From CAILZL01 sp050248275 (GTDB taxonomy: Bacteria > Pseudomonadota > Gammaproteobacteria > Steroidobacterales > Steroidobacteraceae): a stretch of DNA of 64,000 bases. Below, piece by piece: positions 1 to 9,101 of the stretch; the stretch's first letter is position 1; every line of letters starts with the position of its first letter. Both the position numbers and the translations under genes were made by a program. The notes beneath the pieces were generated by a model that saw only the letters and a list, made by a program, of their open reading frames with translations, did not search any database and was not told the DNA's origin. Location: contig JBFWSR010000003.1 of NCBI GenBank assembly GCA_050248275.1, positions 127,870 through 191,869 of the forward strand, written 5' to 3'.

Positions 1-132
1 CTGCTGGCCTTCAATATCTGGCGCCGTAATCCGCAGTTCGTGCGTTCGGCGTACGCGGTGAATGTGCTGATCATGGCGGCCGGCTTCGTGCTGTTCGGCT
101 ATCAGCTGACCGGCTACCTGCAGAGTGCTTGA
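1..132 (+). CDS. C-terminal end of a membrane protein (partial)
   Basis: An open frame enters from the left edge and stops at TGA 130-132, giving 43 residues. The tail is hydrophobic (VNVLIMAAGFVLFGYQL) and ends in a short polar stretch, so it looks like the last membrane helix of an integral membrane protein. The next gene begins 38 bases later on the same strand, so the two may be co-transcribed. The family cannot be named from this fragment. The downstream metal-related genes make a metal permease such as a HupE/UreJ-type protein one possibility, which is a guess from context. Confidence 0.55.
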   Translation: MLAFNIWRRNPQFVRSAYAVNVLIMAAGFVLFGYQLTGYLQSA

Positions 133-170
133 ATCGTAGCGTTTTGACGAACATCGAGAACAATACAATC

Positions 171-827
171 ATGTCCGAAATTCCTCAGTCACCCTATCAA
201 ACCAATCCACCCACCGGCCGACGTTTGCTCGTCAGTGTTATTACGGCGGCAGCCTTGGCCGCATTAGTGCTGGTCGTTGTGGTGCTGCCGGCCGAGTACG
301 GCATCGACCCCACGGGTATCGGCAGTCGTCTGGGGCTGGCGCAGATGAGTCAGAAGGGCGGGCAAGCGACCACGCTTACCGACACGCTGGCTGGCAATGA
401 GAACATCGAAAAGGCACAGATCCCCGAAGTGGGTGAGCCTTTACCGCTGCCCAATCCGGCTGTACATCAGGGTCATGCCGAAGCACCCAAGTCCGAGACC
501 GTTACGGTCACCTTGCCTGCCAACGGTGAAACCGAAGTGAAGACGGTGCTGGCGACCAATCAGGTCGTGTTGTACTCATGGCAAGTGGATAAAGGTCTCG
601 TCTATGTGGATTACCACGGCCATTCGCCAGATTGGGAAAACAAGGAAGCCTTCGTGCGCTATCAGGAGGCGCAGGATGGCATTTCCGGCGCGCACGGTTC
701 GCTGGTTGCGCCTTTCGCCGGTGAACACGGCTGGTACTGGTTGAATCTCAATGACTTTCCGGTGGTGATCACACTGACGGTGAGTGGCTACTACGACAAG
801 GTCGTTAACTACAGTCTCAACAAATAA
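171..827 (+). CDS. Transmembrane anchor protein of metal-resistance clusters
   Basis: The frame is open from 129, but ATG 171 is preferred because the protein then starts MSEIPQSPYQT just before the membrane anchor. It has one strong membrane segment (about residues 17-42), then a conserved-looking stretch PAEYGIDPTGIGSRLGL, a low-complexity linker with LPLPNP, and a C-terminal domain rich in aromatic residues (WYWLNL, GYYDKVV). From memory, proteins with this AEYGIDPTGIG segment are annotated as transmembrane anchor proteins next to metal-transport genes in Pseudomonas-like genomes; their biochemical role is unknown to me. The protein probably sits in the inner membrane with the C-terminal domain in the periplasm. 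Its position upstream of the copper-type cluster fits a metal role, but this is inference. Confidence 0.6.
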   Translation: MSEIPQSPYQTNPPTGRRLLVSVITAAALAALVLVVVVLPAEYGIDPTGIGSRLGLAQMSQKGGQATTLTDTLAGNENIEKAQIPEVGEPLPLPNPAVHQGHAEAPKSETVTVTLPANGETEVKTVLATNQVVLYSWQVDKGLVYVDYHGHSPDWENKEAFVRYQEAQDGISGAHGSLVAPFAGEHGWYWLNLNDFPVVITLTVSGYYDKVVNYSLNK

Positions 828-1654
828 AAGATATCGAGCGCAGCAATCTGAAACAGGCGTGCTCAGCGCGCCTGCCGCGCCTAACTGACCGTCAGGTTCA
901 TTCCAGTAGATGCCATTGCCGCCGAACTCGGTGCTGATCTGCATACCCATGGGTCCGCGCACCGTCGAGCGATAGTTGATTCCGGCTGCATTGATGCGCA
1001 CGAGAACCGCATTGCACTCACGTTGCACGACACGAAAGCACCATTGATAGATGGGGGACGCCTCATCGGTTTGAATGAAGTCGAAGATACAGCCGTCATT
1101 GATGTACACCAGTGAGGAAGTTCCCGGACTGGTCGCGGCACACGGCAGCGAGCTTGATGCTGTTCGGATCGCGTACATAAGCGGCATAGAAGTCATCGCC
1201 ATAATACGGTAGCAAAGCCGGTTATCACCCTCGCTGCTGCTGCCATACGGCACAGCAGTAGCATGAAAATTGCCCTGCTATCGCCCGCAAACACTACAGC
1301 TGAATGTATTGGTGGAAGCCACGCAGCGCTGTATCGATGTGGTGTCTGTGGCTGGATTTGGGTGGTCCTAATTCATGAAATAAATTCCACGCCCCGCTCA
1401 TCGTTAACAGTCTGATAACGTTAACGAATGGCCCCGGGGCGCCATATCTGTGAAGTTTGAAAATAGGCTTATTAAAACAACGGCTTAGCCATAGATGCTT
1501 TGCTCATATTGAATCACGTTAACGGTGTGTTGCACTAACCTAAGTAACCTGGTTTCAGGCATCGATACGGCCATAATGATGGACTAAGCAGGAGGGGGGT
1601 TGCCCAAGCTTTCCAATACGTCCCAATTTTCCATTTCCTGATGACAGGGGAGTT
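828..1654. other. 827-base gap with a possible gene remnant and regulatory DNA
   Basis: No convincing gene fills this stretch. On the minus strand a frame is open from 1253 down through 830 and on into the neighbouring gene. Its first ~130 residues (with SLVYINDGC, GGNGIYWNEPDG) look protein-like, but it has no proper stop and its distal part is antisense to the anchor-protein gene. It may be a decayed remnant. The right part, about 1254-1654, is noticeably AT-richer and contains three GTTAAC-centred sites; it is probably the promoter region of the porin-led operon. Confidence 0.4.
1401..1523. promoter_or_regulatory. Three CGTTAAC sites upstream of the porin operon
   Basis: GTTAAC cores occur at 1403-1408, 1420-1425 and 1518-1523, each preceded by C (CGTTAAC). 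The first two are 17 bases apart, and the second and third extend to CGTTAACG. A related perfect 16-bp palindrome built on the same core lies at 25741-25756 in the conjugative element. Repeated palindromic cores in an intergenic region suggest operator sites for a dimeric regulator. The regulator is not identified. Confidence 0.35.
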
Positions 1655-3019
1655 ATGAACACAAAGAGTTCGGTGCCACGTCGAAACCAGCTGCTCTCTA
1701 AGGCCGTTCTGAGTTGCATGCTCGCGAGTCTCGCTGCAGGTTTAGCAATACCAAACGTTGCTGGTGCGCAACAGGCAGCCTCAAACAATGACGACCGTCA
1801 AGCCATGCAGGATCGCATTGAGGCGCTTGAAAAGCGCTTGAGCGAGTTGGAATCCAGTGCCGTGCTGTCCGAACCGGAGACCCGCGTCAAGAAGGTCGAG
1901 GTGTACGTCGACCAGAATGGCAACGAATTTGACGAGCCAGTGCCGGGCGCGAAGAAAACCGTGACCTACCAGCGCGAGCGCGTGTTCCGTCGTCAGACCA
2001 TCAGCGAGAAGATCGAGGAGGCTCTGGCAGACGAAGCCAGCAAGAGCGTCAGTCTGGGCATTGATGCCGCCATGGTGGCGCAGCAGGTGAACCAGACCCA
2101 AGGAGTCGATAGCGATGCCGATGGTCATGCTTACGCCCTGGCTTCGGCGGATTTGTTCTTTTCCGCCAACCTTGCCCAGAACACCAGTCTGTTTGCCGAT
2201 GTAGTGGGTTTGAGTGGTTCACCGCCTGATAGCGAAGTGGGTGGTCTGACCTTGCTCAATGGCTATGCCGCACGCCTGGTGCGCCAGAACGAAGTGAACC
2301 TGCGTGAAGCCTGGTTGCGCACCGAGTTGTTTGATCAGAAACTGGCTCTGAATGTGGGGCGTCTGGATCTCACCGCCTTCTTTGATCGCAATGCAGCAGC
2401 CAATGACGAGACCACGCAGTTCGTCAGTGACGCGCTGGTTAATAATCCGATGCTGGGCCTGAGCAGCAACGGCGCCGGTCTGGCCGCCGTTTACGATCCC
2501 AAGGGCAGTTTTAACTTCAAGATTGGTGTGCAGCAAAGCAACCCGGATGCGCTGAACCTGTCTGAGTCCATGTACACGCTGGCAGAAGTGGGTTATCGCG
2601 CCCGGCCTTCGTTCCTTGGTGAAGGCAATTACCGGGTGTGGTATCGCACCGATAACAGCGAAGGTTCAAAGAAAACGGCTTATGGTGTCAGTCTTGATCA
2701 GAAACTAACTCCTATCGTGACCGCGTTTGGTCGTTATGGATCGGGAGAAGCTGAGGTTGACCGTGACGATTTTTACAGCGTCGGTTTGCAGTTCCAGAGT
2801 GGCTGGGTGCTCAATCCGCTGGATGTGTGGGGCGTAGGCTATGCCAAGCTCAACATGGCCTCGGATGAAAAGGAACAACTGGTGGAGATGTACTACAACA
2901 TGCATCTGTCCAACAAATTGCGCTTGTCGTTCCATCTGCAGCATGCGACCGAAACTGACGCTACGGGAGCCAAGCAAGGCTTCCTGGTGCCAGGCCTGCG
3001 TTTACAGGCTGGTCTTTAA
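1655..3019 (+). CDS. OprB-like outer-membrane porin
   Basis: This 454-residue protein starts at ATG 1655 behind a good AGGGGAG ribosome site. It has a long N-terminal signal peptide (cleavage near VAGAQQA, about residue 38), a short coiled coil (about residues 46-68, IEALEKRLSELES), and then a C-terminal beta-barrel-like region with alternating aromatic strands. The strand-rich part (ASADLFFSANL, LNVGRLDLTAFFDRN, YRVWYRTDN) resembles carbohydrate-selective porins of the OprB family, which usually act as passive outer-membrane channels. It leads the metal cluster and is 29 bases upstream of the beta-propeller gene. Since no CusC-type outer-membrane factor is visible, it could provide outer-membrane passage for this locus, but that is inference. 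The substrate is unknown. Confidence 0.65.
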   Translation: MNTKSSVPRRNQLLSKAVLSCMLASLAAGLAIPNVAGAQQAASNNDDRQAMQDRIEALEKRLSELESSAVLSEPETRVKKVEVYVDQNGNEFDEPVPGAKKTVTYQRERVFRRQTISEKIEEALADEASKSVSLGIDAAMVAQQVNQTQGVDSDADGHAYALASADLFFSANLAQNTSLFADVVGLSGSPPDSEVGGLTLLNGYAARLVRQNEVNLREAWLRTELFDQKLALNVGRLDLTAFFDRNAAANDETTQFVSDALVNNPMLGLSSNGAGLAAVYDPKGSFNFKIGVQQSNPDALNLSESMYTLAEVGYRARPSFLGEGNYRVWYRTDNSEGSKKTAYGVSLDQKLTPIVTAFGRYGSGEAEVDRDDFYSVGLQFQSGWVLNPLDVWGVGYAKLNMASDEKEQLVEMYYNMHLSNKLRLSFHLQHATETDATGAKQGFLVPGLRLQAGL

Positions 3020-3048
3020 CGCAATCGCAGGTATTCAGGAGTATTCAC

Positions 3049-4311
3049 ATGTTTCACACAAAAATGTTTAAGGCAAAAACTTTTATCGCGGCCTGCAGTC
3101 TGGGCCTGATCTCCGGCAGCGTGGCCATTCCCGCCAGTGCTGCTGATAGTCCCGCCATGCCCGCCAATATGCCTGGCATGAAAATGAGTTCCGCCACGGG
3201 CGGCGCTGTAAAGATCGCCGATCCAACTTCGGTGGTGATGATTGTCAATCGTGACTCCAATGACATTGGGTTCATGGACATCAAGACCAAGAAGATGATC
3301 GGCAATGTGTTCCTGGGCAACAACGTCAATCCGCACATGGTGATGATGTCGCCGGACGGGCGCTACGTGGTCACCGGCGGAACGCGCGCCAACAAGGCCT
3401 ACATCATCGAAACGGCGACGTTGAAACTGGTCAAGGAAATTCCAGTAGACATCGCGCCGGAACATTTGTCGTTCTCGCCCGATAGCCGCTGGTACTACCA
3501 GGGTAATCCCGATGGTGATTCGATTTCGGTAATCGACATGCAGTCGCTCACCAAGGTCAAAACCATTCCAGGGTTTGCCGAACCACTTAACGTTACCTTC
3601 ACTGCCGATGGCTCGAAGGCTTATGTCGGTAACTATGGCGCGCACTGGGTGGGCGTGGTGGACGTCAAGCGTCACGAGCTGCTGAAGAAGATTCAGATTG
3701 CCGCACCGGGTAGTCGTTCGGGTCTGGATCCGGAGCGTTACTTGGGTGAAATCAAGGGCATCAATGTTGCCGCGCCTTCCATTGATGGCCGCTATTTATA
3801 CGCAGCGGATAGTGACTTGGCCGTGGTCGGCGTCATTGATACCCGCGAAGACAAGTTGATCAAGACCATCCCAGTGGGCAAGAATCCGTGGCGCATTTAC
3901 ATGGGCCATGATGGCAAGTACGCCATTACCATCAACAATGGCGATGAGACCATCTCTATTATTGATCTGCAAAAGAATGAAGTGGCCGCCACGCTGGAAG
4001 CCGGCCCGGACATGACCGGCGTGAATTTCGCCGGCGGCAAGGCGTTTGTCATCAGCTCCACCAGCAGCTTTGTTTATGTCTACGACATGAAGACCTTGAA
4101 ATCTGCTGGCCGCATCAAGATCGGCACCAATGTGCAACTTGAAACCGCCACCACGGATACTGCTGACGAGAAAATCTATCTGGCTAGTTCCACCGAGAAC
4201 GCGGTGGTGATCATCGACGCCAAGACCCTCGCGTTTGAAAAGATCAAGAACGTGGGCTCGTATCCGTGGGGTACGCACATCATGGACAGCAAGGACAACT
4301 ACTGTCATTGA
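3049..4311 (+). CDS. Periplasmic YVTN-family beta-propeller protein
   Basis: The 420-residue protein has a signal peptide (cleavage near ASAADSP, about residue 31) followed by a short Met-rich segment, MPANMPGMKM. The rest is a series of blade-like repeats with YVTN/YncE signatures such as MSPDGRYVVTGG, FSPDSRWYYQGN, FTADGSKAYVGN and IDGRYLYAADS, each followed by a VIDMQSL- or IIDLQKN-type strand. It should fold as a periplasmic beta-propeller. Such proteins are often binding or scaffold partners rather than enzymes. The Met-rich N-terminus and the neighbouring RND pump suggest contact with Cu(I) or Ag(I). No catalytic residues are recognised. Confidence 0.75.
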   Translation: MFHTKMFKAKTFIAACSLGLISGSVAIPASAADSPAMPANMPGMKMSSATGGAVKIADPTSVVMIVNRDSNDIGFMDIKTKKMIGNVFLGNNVNPHMVMMSPDGRYVVTGGTRANKAYIIETATLKLVKEIPVDIAPEHLSFSPDSRWYYQGNPDGDSISVIDMQSLTKVKTIPGFAEPLNVTFTADGSKAYVGNYGAHWVGVVDVKRHELLKKIQIAAPGSRSGLDPERYLGEIKGINVAAPSIDGRYLYAADSDLAVVGVIDTREDKLIKTIPVGKNPWRIYMGHDGKYAITINNGDETISIIDLQKNEVAATLEAGPDMTGVNFAGGKAFVISSTSSFVYVYDMKTLKSAGRIKIGTNVQLETATTDTADEKIYLASSTENAVVIIDAKTLAFEKIKNVGSYPWGTHIMDSKDNYCH

Positions 4312-4387
4312 GTGTAAATAACTGGATACAAGACCGGCAGGTTGGCTAACCTGTCGGCATTGTTATATCTGTAGTCCCGGAATCGCC

Positions 4388-5044
4388 ATGCTATCCAACG
4401 TGCGTAGTCTATTGCTGTTTGCTATGGTGGCGAGCTCCGCAGCGAACGCGGCAGATATTCGTGAACGAATCCGTTTGACGCACCCGCCGGGCGCTGCCGT
4501 GTCGCAGACGCAAGCCGATGAGCTCACCCTGACCTTGACCGAAATCCAGGTGCGTCCCATTCAGAACTGGATTCGCACGGTGGGATCGATTGATCCCAGC
4601 GGCAAAAAACTGACGGCCTATTTGAGTACTGCTGAGGCAACTTCGATTGTAGTGGGGCAACGGGCACGGGTGTTCTCGGCAGATTCAAAGTCGTCGATGT
4701 ACCAGGCAAGGATTACTCGGGTAGCACCTCAGGCAGATCGCACGCTGATTGAAGCCACCTTATCGGGCATTGGCCATGACTTGAGCGCCAGCTACTTGCT
4801 GGAGATCGTGGTCGACTATGGTGAGTACCTGTCCGTGCCCAATGAAGCCATCATCGAAGAAGGCGACAAGCAGGTGGTGTATGTACAAACCAGTGACGGC
4901 AGTTACCAGCCGCATGAAATTTCCACCCGTCTGCAAGGTGAGCGCTATACCCAGGTGCTTGATGGTGTAACGGTGGGGCAACAAGTGGTGACCACCGGCA
5001 GCTTTTTCATTGATGCTGAATACAAGATGAAAGGCGGCAATTGA
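4388..5044 (+). CDS. Short RND-type periplasmic adaptor (CusB-like, reduced)
   Basis: This 218-residue protein has a signal peptide (cleavage near ANAADIR, about residue 22). It retains parts typical of the distal half of membrane fusion proteins: a beta-barrel-like section (VGQRARVFSAD) and a membrane-proximal section (LSVPNEAII, VVYVQTSDG, GQQVVTTGSFFIDAEYK). Normal adaptors have about 400 residues with a lipoyl domain and an alpha-hairpin; here only about 40 residues precede the barrel, so hairpin and lipoyl parts appear to be missing. Its stop overlaps the start of the pump gene (TGATG), indicating translational coupling. The C-terminal half is clearly paralogous to the product of 8170-9051. 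It probably docks on the pump periplasmic domain without reaching an outer-membrane factor. Confidence 0.7.
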   Translation: MLSNVRSLLLFAMVASSAANAADIRERIRLTHPPGAAVSQTQADELTLTLTEIQVRPIQNWIRTVGSIDPSGKKLTAYLSTAEATSIVVGQRARVFSADSKSSMYQARITRVAPQADRTLIEATLSGIGHDLSASYLLEIVVDYGEYLSVPNEAIIEEGDKQVVYVQTSDGSYQPHEISTRLQGERYTQVLDGVTVGQQVVTTGSFFIDAEYKMKGGN

Positions 5045-8000
5045 TGAACATCAGCACCATCATTCAGCAGGTTATTCGTTATCGCCTGCTGGTCTGGATT
5101 CTGATGGCCTTGGGTATGGGGTTGAGCGTGTACGCCATTCGTACCGCGCCACTCGACGCCATCCCGGATATTGCCGATCCACAGGTAGTGGTCTATGCGA
5201 AATGGCAACGTAGTCCGCAACTGCTGGAAGAAGAAGTCACTGAGCCCATCGTCAAGGCATTACTGGGCGCGCCTGGAATCCAGGCGATACGCGGTACTTC
5301 GCACATGGGGTATGCCTTCATCTATGTGATCCTGAACGATGCTACCAAGCGCGATGCGGCTAGGCAGCGGATACTGGATCGCATCAATGCCATTCGTTCG
5401 CAATTGCCCAGCGATGCCACCATTACCCTTGGGCCGGATGCCGGCAGCATGGGCTGGATTTATCAATATGCGCTGGTCGATAAACAGCAGACCCGCGACC
5501 TGCGCGACCTGCGTCTGTTGAATGAAAGCCAGATCAAGCCCGCGCTACAAACCGTGTCGGGCATTGCCGAAGTGGCTTCGGTAGGTGGATTGGAAAAACA
5601 ATATCAGTTCAAGATTTTTCCGCCGCTGCTGGCCAATGCCGGCTTGTCGTTACCACAAGTGATCGACACCTTGCAGTCGGCCTTTCAGGAAGTCGGTGGG
5701 CGTACCATCGAAGTGACCAATCGCGATTACCAACTGCGCGGTGTGATTGATAAAGACAATCTCGACAAGCTTGAATACCTGGTCGTAGGTCGCGGGCGCG
5801 ATGGCAAAGTCGTGCGCATGAAGGACATCGGCTATCTGCAAGTGGGCTACGACCTGCGGCGCAGCATCGTCGATCTGGATGGTACCGGCGAAGTGGTGGG
5901 TGGCATTGTGGTCATGCAGCAGGGCCAGAATGTACTGGCCGTCACTCGGTTGCTGGAGCAGAAACTGGCCAGCCTTAAGAGCACGCTGCCTGCCGGGATT
6001 GAGATAGTTACTACTTATGACCGCTCTTCGTTGATCTGGGGAACGCTCAAGAGTTTCTTTGAAACGTTGGCGTATGAGCTGCTGGTGGTGATGGTCATCA
6101 TCGCGGTATTTCTGCGCAATCTGCGCACCGCTATCGCGCCTATCTGTGTGCTGTTGTTGGCGACGCTGTTTACGGCGTTACCGCTGGCCATGTTTGGTCA
6201 GACCATCAATCTGTTATCGCTGGCGGGTTTGGCAATTGCCATAGGCGAGATGATCGATGCCACCATTGTAATTGTGGAGAACTGTACCGCCGAGCTGGCC
6301 CAGCGCGGGCAGCTCGACGCGACTGAAAAGCGTGAGCTGATCGTGCGCGCCATGACCACGGTGATCCGGCCGCTGTTGTTTTCGCTGCTGATTATTCTGG
6401 CGTCGTTCCTGCCGATTTTCTTTCTGGGTGCCCGGGAAAGCCGCTTGTTCGACCCACTGGCGTTCACCAAAACGTTTGCCATCGGGTTCTCGACACTGCT
6501 GACCTTGTTCCTGTTGCCCGTGCTCATCATCTGGGTATTCAAGAAACAAACCATCGCGCTGCGTAGTCATCGTGACAGTACGCTGGTGCGTATGTACCGC
6601 TGGCTGCTGGGCAAAGTGATCCACTATCGATATGTGTTTGTCGCCGTCAGTATCTTGCTGATGATTCCTGCTGTAGTCATGTTGAAGGGATTTCGCAGTG
6701 ACTACATGCCGGAAATGGAAGAGGGCTCGGTGTTGTACATGCCCACCACTTTGCCGGGCATTCCGGCGCGCGAAGCGGGTTGGATACTGCAACAGATGGA
6801 TCGCAAGCTGAAGGCATTCCCGGAAGTGGCGCGTGTGTTCGGCAAGCTGGGCCGCGCCGATACCGCCACCGACTCTGCGCCAGTCACCATGATTGAAACC
6901 ACGATCTTGTTGCAACCGAAAGCCAAGTGGCGCAAGAACATGACCAAGGCGAAATTGGTTGCTGAAATGAACGATGCACTGCAAGTGGTTGGCTTCGTCA
7001 ACAGCTGGACACAACCGATCAGTACGCGCGTGCTGATGCAGGATACCGGCATTCAAACTGCCGTGGGCATCAAAGTGAAGGGGGCTGAGGTTGCAGTGAT
7101 CGAAGCAACTGCCAAACGCGTTGAAGAACTGTTGCGCACCTTTCCTGGCACCACCTCGGTGATTGCCGAGCGTATTTCCGAAGGCTATTTCGTGGATGCT
7201 AAAGCCGATCTGCAACGCATGGCCGATCAAGGCGTGACAGTGGAGGAAACCCAGGCCACAGTGCGTTACGCCATTGGTGGCGACAATGTACTGGGCCTCA
7301 AGCAGGCCGACCAGACGACCATTCCATTGAGTGTGCAATATGCACCCGAGTACACCGATACCCTGCAGAAGGTACGAGTCGCGCCGGTGGTTACTGCGGA
7401 TGGTCGTTCCATTCCACTCAATGAAGTGGCCGAGGTTGCCGTGCGCAAGTTGCCCGAGATGATTCGCAACGATAACGGCGAGCTGGCCGGGTATGTCTAT
7501 ATTTACCTTGGCAAGGTAACGGCGCCTGATTACGTGGCCGAAGCGCAGCAGTATTTGCGCAAGAATCTCACGCTGCCGACGGGTTATAGCCTTGAATGGA
7601 CTGGTGTCTATCAGTATGCAGCGGAAGCGCGTGCTCGATTGTTGTATGTGGTGCCGGTTACGCTGGTCATCATTTTCGGACTGTTGCTGCTGGCATTCCG
7701 CTCATTCGCTGATAGCGCGCTCATCATGTTGTCGGTGCCGTTTGCCTTGATTGGCGGCGTGTTCCTGCAAGGCTGGCTGGGCTATGCCACGACTACAGCA
7801 GTGATTATTGGCTATGTGGCCTTGTTTGCCGTCGCTATTCAGACCGGCATCATCATGATTGTGTTTATCCGGCAGGCGTTGGCGCGTCGAACCGAAGGCC
7901 AGAGTTATATGGATGCGGTTATTGAAGGTTCCGCCGCCCGCCTGCGACCCAAGCTGATGACGGTGGCCGCGACGGTGCTGTCACTGTTTCCAATCATGCT

Positions 8001-8163
8001 GTCCACCGGACAGGGTATGGAACTGATGAAGCCCATCGCTACGCCCACCATTGGTGGCATGGCCAGTTCCACCATTTACGTGCTGTTCCTGATTCCTTGC
8101 TTGTTTGCCATTGGCGAAGATATTAGTCGCTATCGTAGCCATAGACGTGCTGCGCAGTTGTAA
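5044..8163 (+). CDS. cusA: CusA-like heavy-metal RND efflux permease
   Basis: The 1039-residue protein starts at ATG 5044, overlapping the adaptor stop by one base; a TTG just before it is less likely. It has the full RND layout: an N-terminal helix, two periplasmic domains and two blocks of membrane helices. The helix-4 motif GEMIDATIVIVEN carries the proton-relay acidic residue (D405). Three Met residues align with the CusA metal site (E. coli M573, M623, M672): M566 in VLYMPTTLPG, M616 in TMIETT and M665 in VLMQDTG, all with the same offset of 7. This supports the Cu(I)/Ag(I) class rather than the Zn/Co/Cd class. It would move metal outward using the proton gradient. Flanking adaptor genes on both sides are unusual. 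Confidence 0.88.
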   Translation: MNISTIIQQVIRYRLLVWILMALGMGLSVYAIRTAPLDAIPDIADPQVVVYAKWQRSPQLLEEEVTEPIVKALLGAPGIQAIRGTSHMGYAFIYVILNDATKRDAARQRILDRINAIRSQLPSDATITLGPDAGSMGWIYQYALVDKQQTRDLRDLRLLNESQIKPALQTVSGIAEVASVGGLEKQYQFKIFPPLLANAGLSLPQVIDTLQSAFQEVGGRTIEVTNRDYQLRGVIDKDNLDKLEYLVVGRGRDGKVVRMKDIGYLQVGYDLRRSIVDLDGTGEVVGGIVVMQQGQNVLAVTRLLEQKLASLKSTLPAGIEIVTTYDRSSLIWGTLKSFFETLAYELLVVMVIIAVFLRNLRTAIAPICVLLLATLFTALPLAMFGQTINLLSLAGLAIAIGEMIDATIVIVENCTAELAQRGQLDATEKRELIVRAMTTVIRPLLFSLLIILASFLPIFFLGARESRLFDPLAFTKTFAIGFSTLLTLFLLPVLIIWVFKKQTIALRSHRDSTLVRMYRWLLGKVIHYRYVFVAVSILLMIPAVVMLKGFRSDYMPEMEEGSVLYMPTTLPGIPAREAGWILQQMDRKLKAFPEVARVFGKLGRADTATDSAPVTMIETTILLQPKAKWRKNMTKAKLVAEMNDALQVVGFVNSWTQPISTRVLMQDTGIQTAVGIKVKGAEVAVIEATAKRVEELLRTFPGTTSVIAERISEGYFVDAKADLQRMADQGVTVEETQATVRYAIGGDNVLGLKQADQTTIPLSVQYAPEYTDTLQKVRVAPVVTADGRSIPLNEVAEVAVRKLPEMIRNDNGELAGYVYIYLGKVTAPDYVAEAQQYLRKNLTLPTGYSLEWTGVYQYAAEARARLLYVVPVTLVIIFGLLLLAFRSFADSALIMLSVPFALIGGVFLQGWLGYATTTAVIIGYVALFAVAIQTGIIMIVFIRQALARRTEGQSYMDAVIEGSAARLRPKLMTVAATVLSLFPIMLSTGQGMELMKPIATPTIGGMASSTIYVLFLIPCLFAIGEDISRYRSHRRAAQL

Positions 8164-8169
8164 CCCGCT

Positions 8170-9051
8170 ATGACATTACAGTCAGCCACGCAGTTCACGA
8201 AAATCAGGGCAGTTCTGGCGTTGGCCGTGATGCTGCCGTGTGTCAGTTCGTCCGGCACTCAGGACCCTCCATACACGGTAGTGATGTGCTTTACAGCCGG
8301 ATTGCCGCCAGCACCCGAAAAGGCGCTGATTCTTCAGTATTGTGCTGCCTGCCATTCGGTTGATCGACTCCAGAGTTCAGGCGGTACCCATGCCGGTTGG
8401 GAAGATCGCATTCGGCGCATGGTTCGTTGGGGCGCGGATATTCCGACGGAGCAGATTGCCCCGGTCGCAGCGTATCTTGCCAGAGCTTTGCCGGTGCGAC
8501 TGCGTCCACCGGCGTCGCTGGCGTTCTTCGCCAACACTGCGATCACCGAGGTGGCGCAGCAGGATATTCAAACCACATTACGGGCAGCGGCAACGTTTGA
8601 TGCCGTAGAGAAAACCTTGGTAATCTGGATTGAACCGCGCGAAGCGCAATGGATACAGGTTGGGCAACGTGCGCGTGCATTTTCGCTGGATGCGCGTAAA
8701 AATATGATCCAGGCCAATATTACCCGAGTAGTTAAAGTCGGCAGCCAGTATCGGGTGACGGCGGCCGTGATGACACCGATACACCCTCAGACCGCAACCT
8801 ATGTGGTTGAAGTCGCAGTTGATCGAGGTGTGTTTCTGTCCGTTCCCAACGAGGCGATTATTGACGATGGTGAAACACAGCTGGTCTACGTCCAGGATCG
8901 TGGTGGTGACTATTTGCGACGTGAAGTGGTCACTGGCTTGCAAGGAGAGCGCTTCATCCAGATACTTTCCGGCCTGAATGCCGGGGAGCAGGTGGTCACC
9001 ATGGGCGGTTTTTTTATTGATGCGGAATACAAAATTAAAATCGGCGGCTGA
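8170..9051 (+). CDS. Cytochrome c domain fused to an RND adaptor-like domain
   Basis: This 293-residue protein begins with a hydrophobic leader (about residues 12-28). Residues ~45-110 form a small c-type cytochrome domain with one heme site, CAACH (C58, C61, H62). M84 in RRMVRWGAD is the candidate sixth ligand, in a GWEDRIRRM context like small monoheme cytochromes. Residues ~150-293 match the short adaptor gene at 4388-5044 almost along its length (VGQRAR, LSVPNEAIIDDG, LQGERFIQILSGL, FFIDAEYK). The gene lies six bases after the pump gene, so it is in the same operon. A heme domain on an efflux adaptor suggests redox sensing or metal oxidation in the periplasm; no function is established. 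The joint is in frame with no frameshift. Confidence 0.7.
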   Translation: MTLQSATQFTKIRAVLALAVMLPCVSSSGTQDPPYTVVMCFTAGLPPAPEKALILQYCAACHSVDRLQSSGGTHAGWEDRIRRMVRWGADIPTEQIAPVAAYLARALPVRLRPPASLAFFANTAITEVAQQDIQTTLRAAATFDAVEKTLVIWIEPREAQWIQVGQRARAFSLDARKNMIQANITRVVKVGSQYRVTAAVMTPIHPQTATYVVEVAVDRGVFLSVPNEAIIDDGETQLVYVQDRGGDYLRREVVTGLQGERFIQILSGLNAGEQVVTMGGFFIDAEYKIKIGG

Positions 9052-9101
9052 CCCACTGTTGCGTTGTTTTGAATTGCTGAAACCAGAAATCAGGAGCAAG
9101 T

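Noticed and set aside
6214..7338. 374-residue open frame on the minus strand
   Set aside because: It is antisense to the CusA-like pump gene, which has all family motifs; the frame is His/Gln-rich, typical of a shadow frame in GC-rich DNA.
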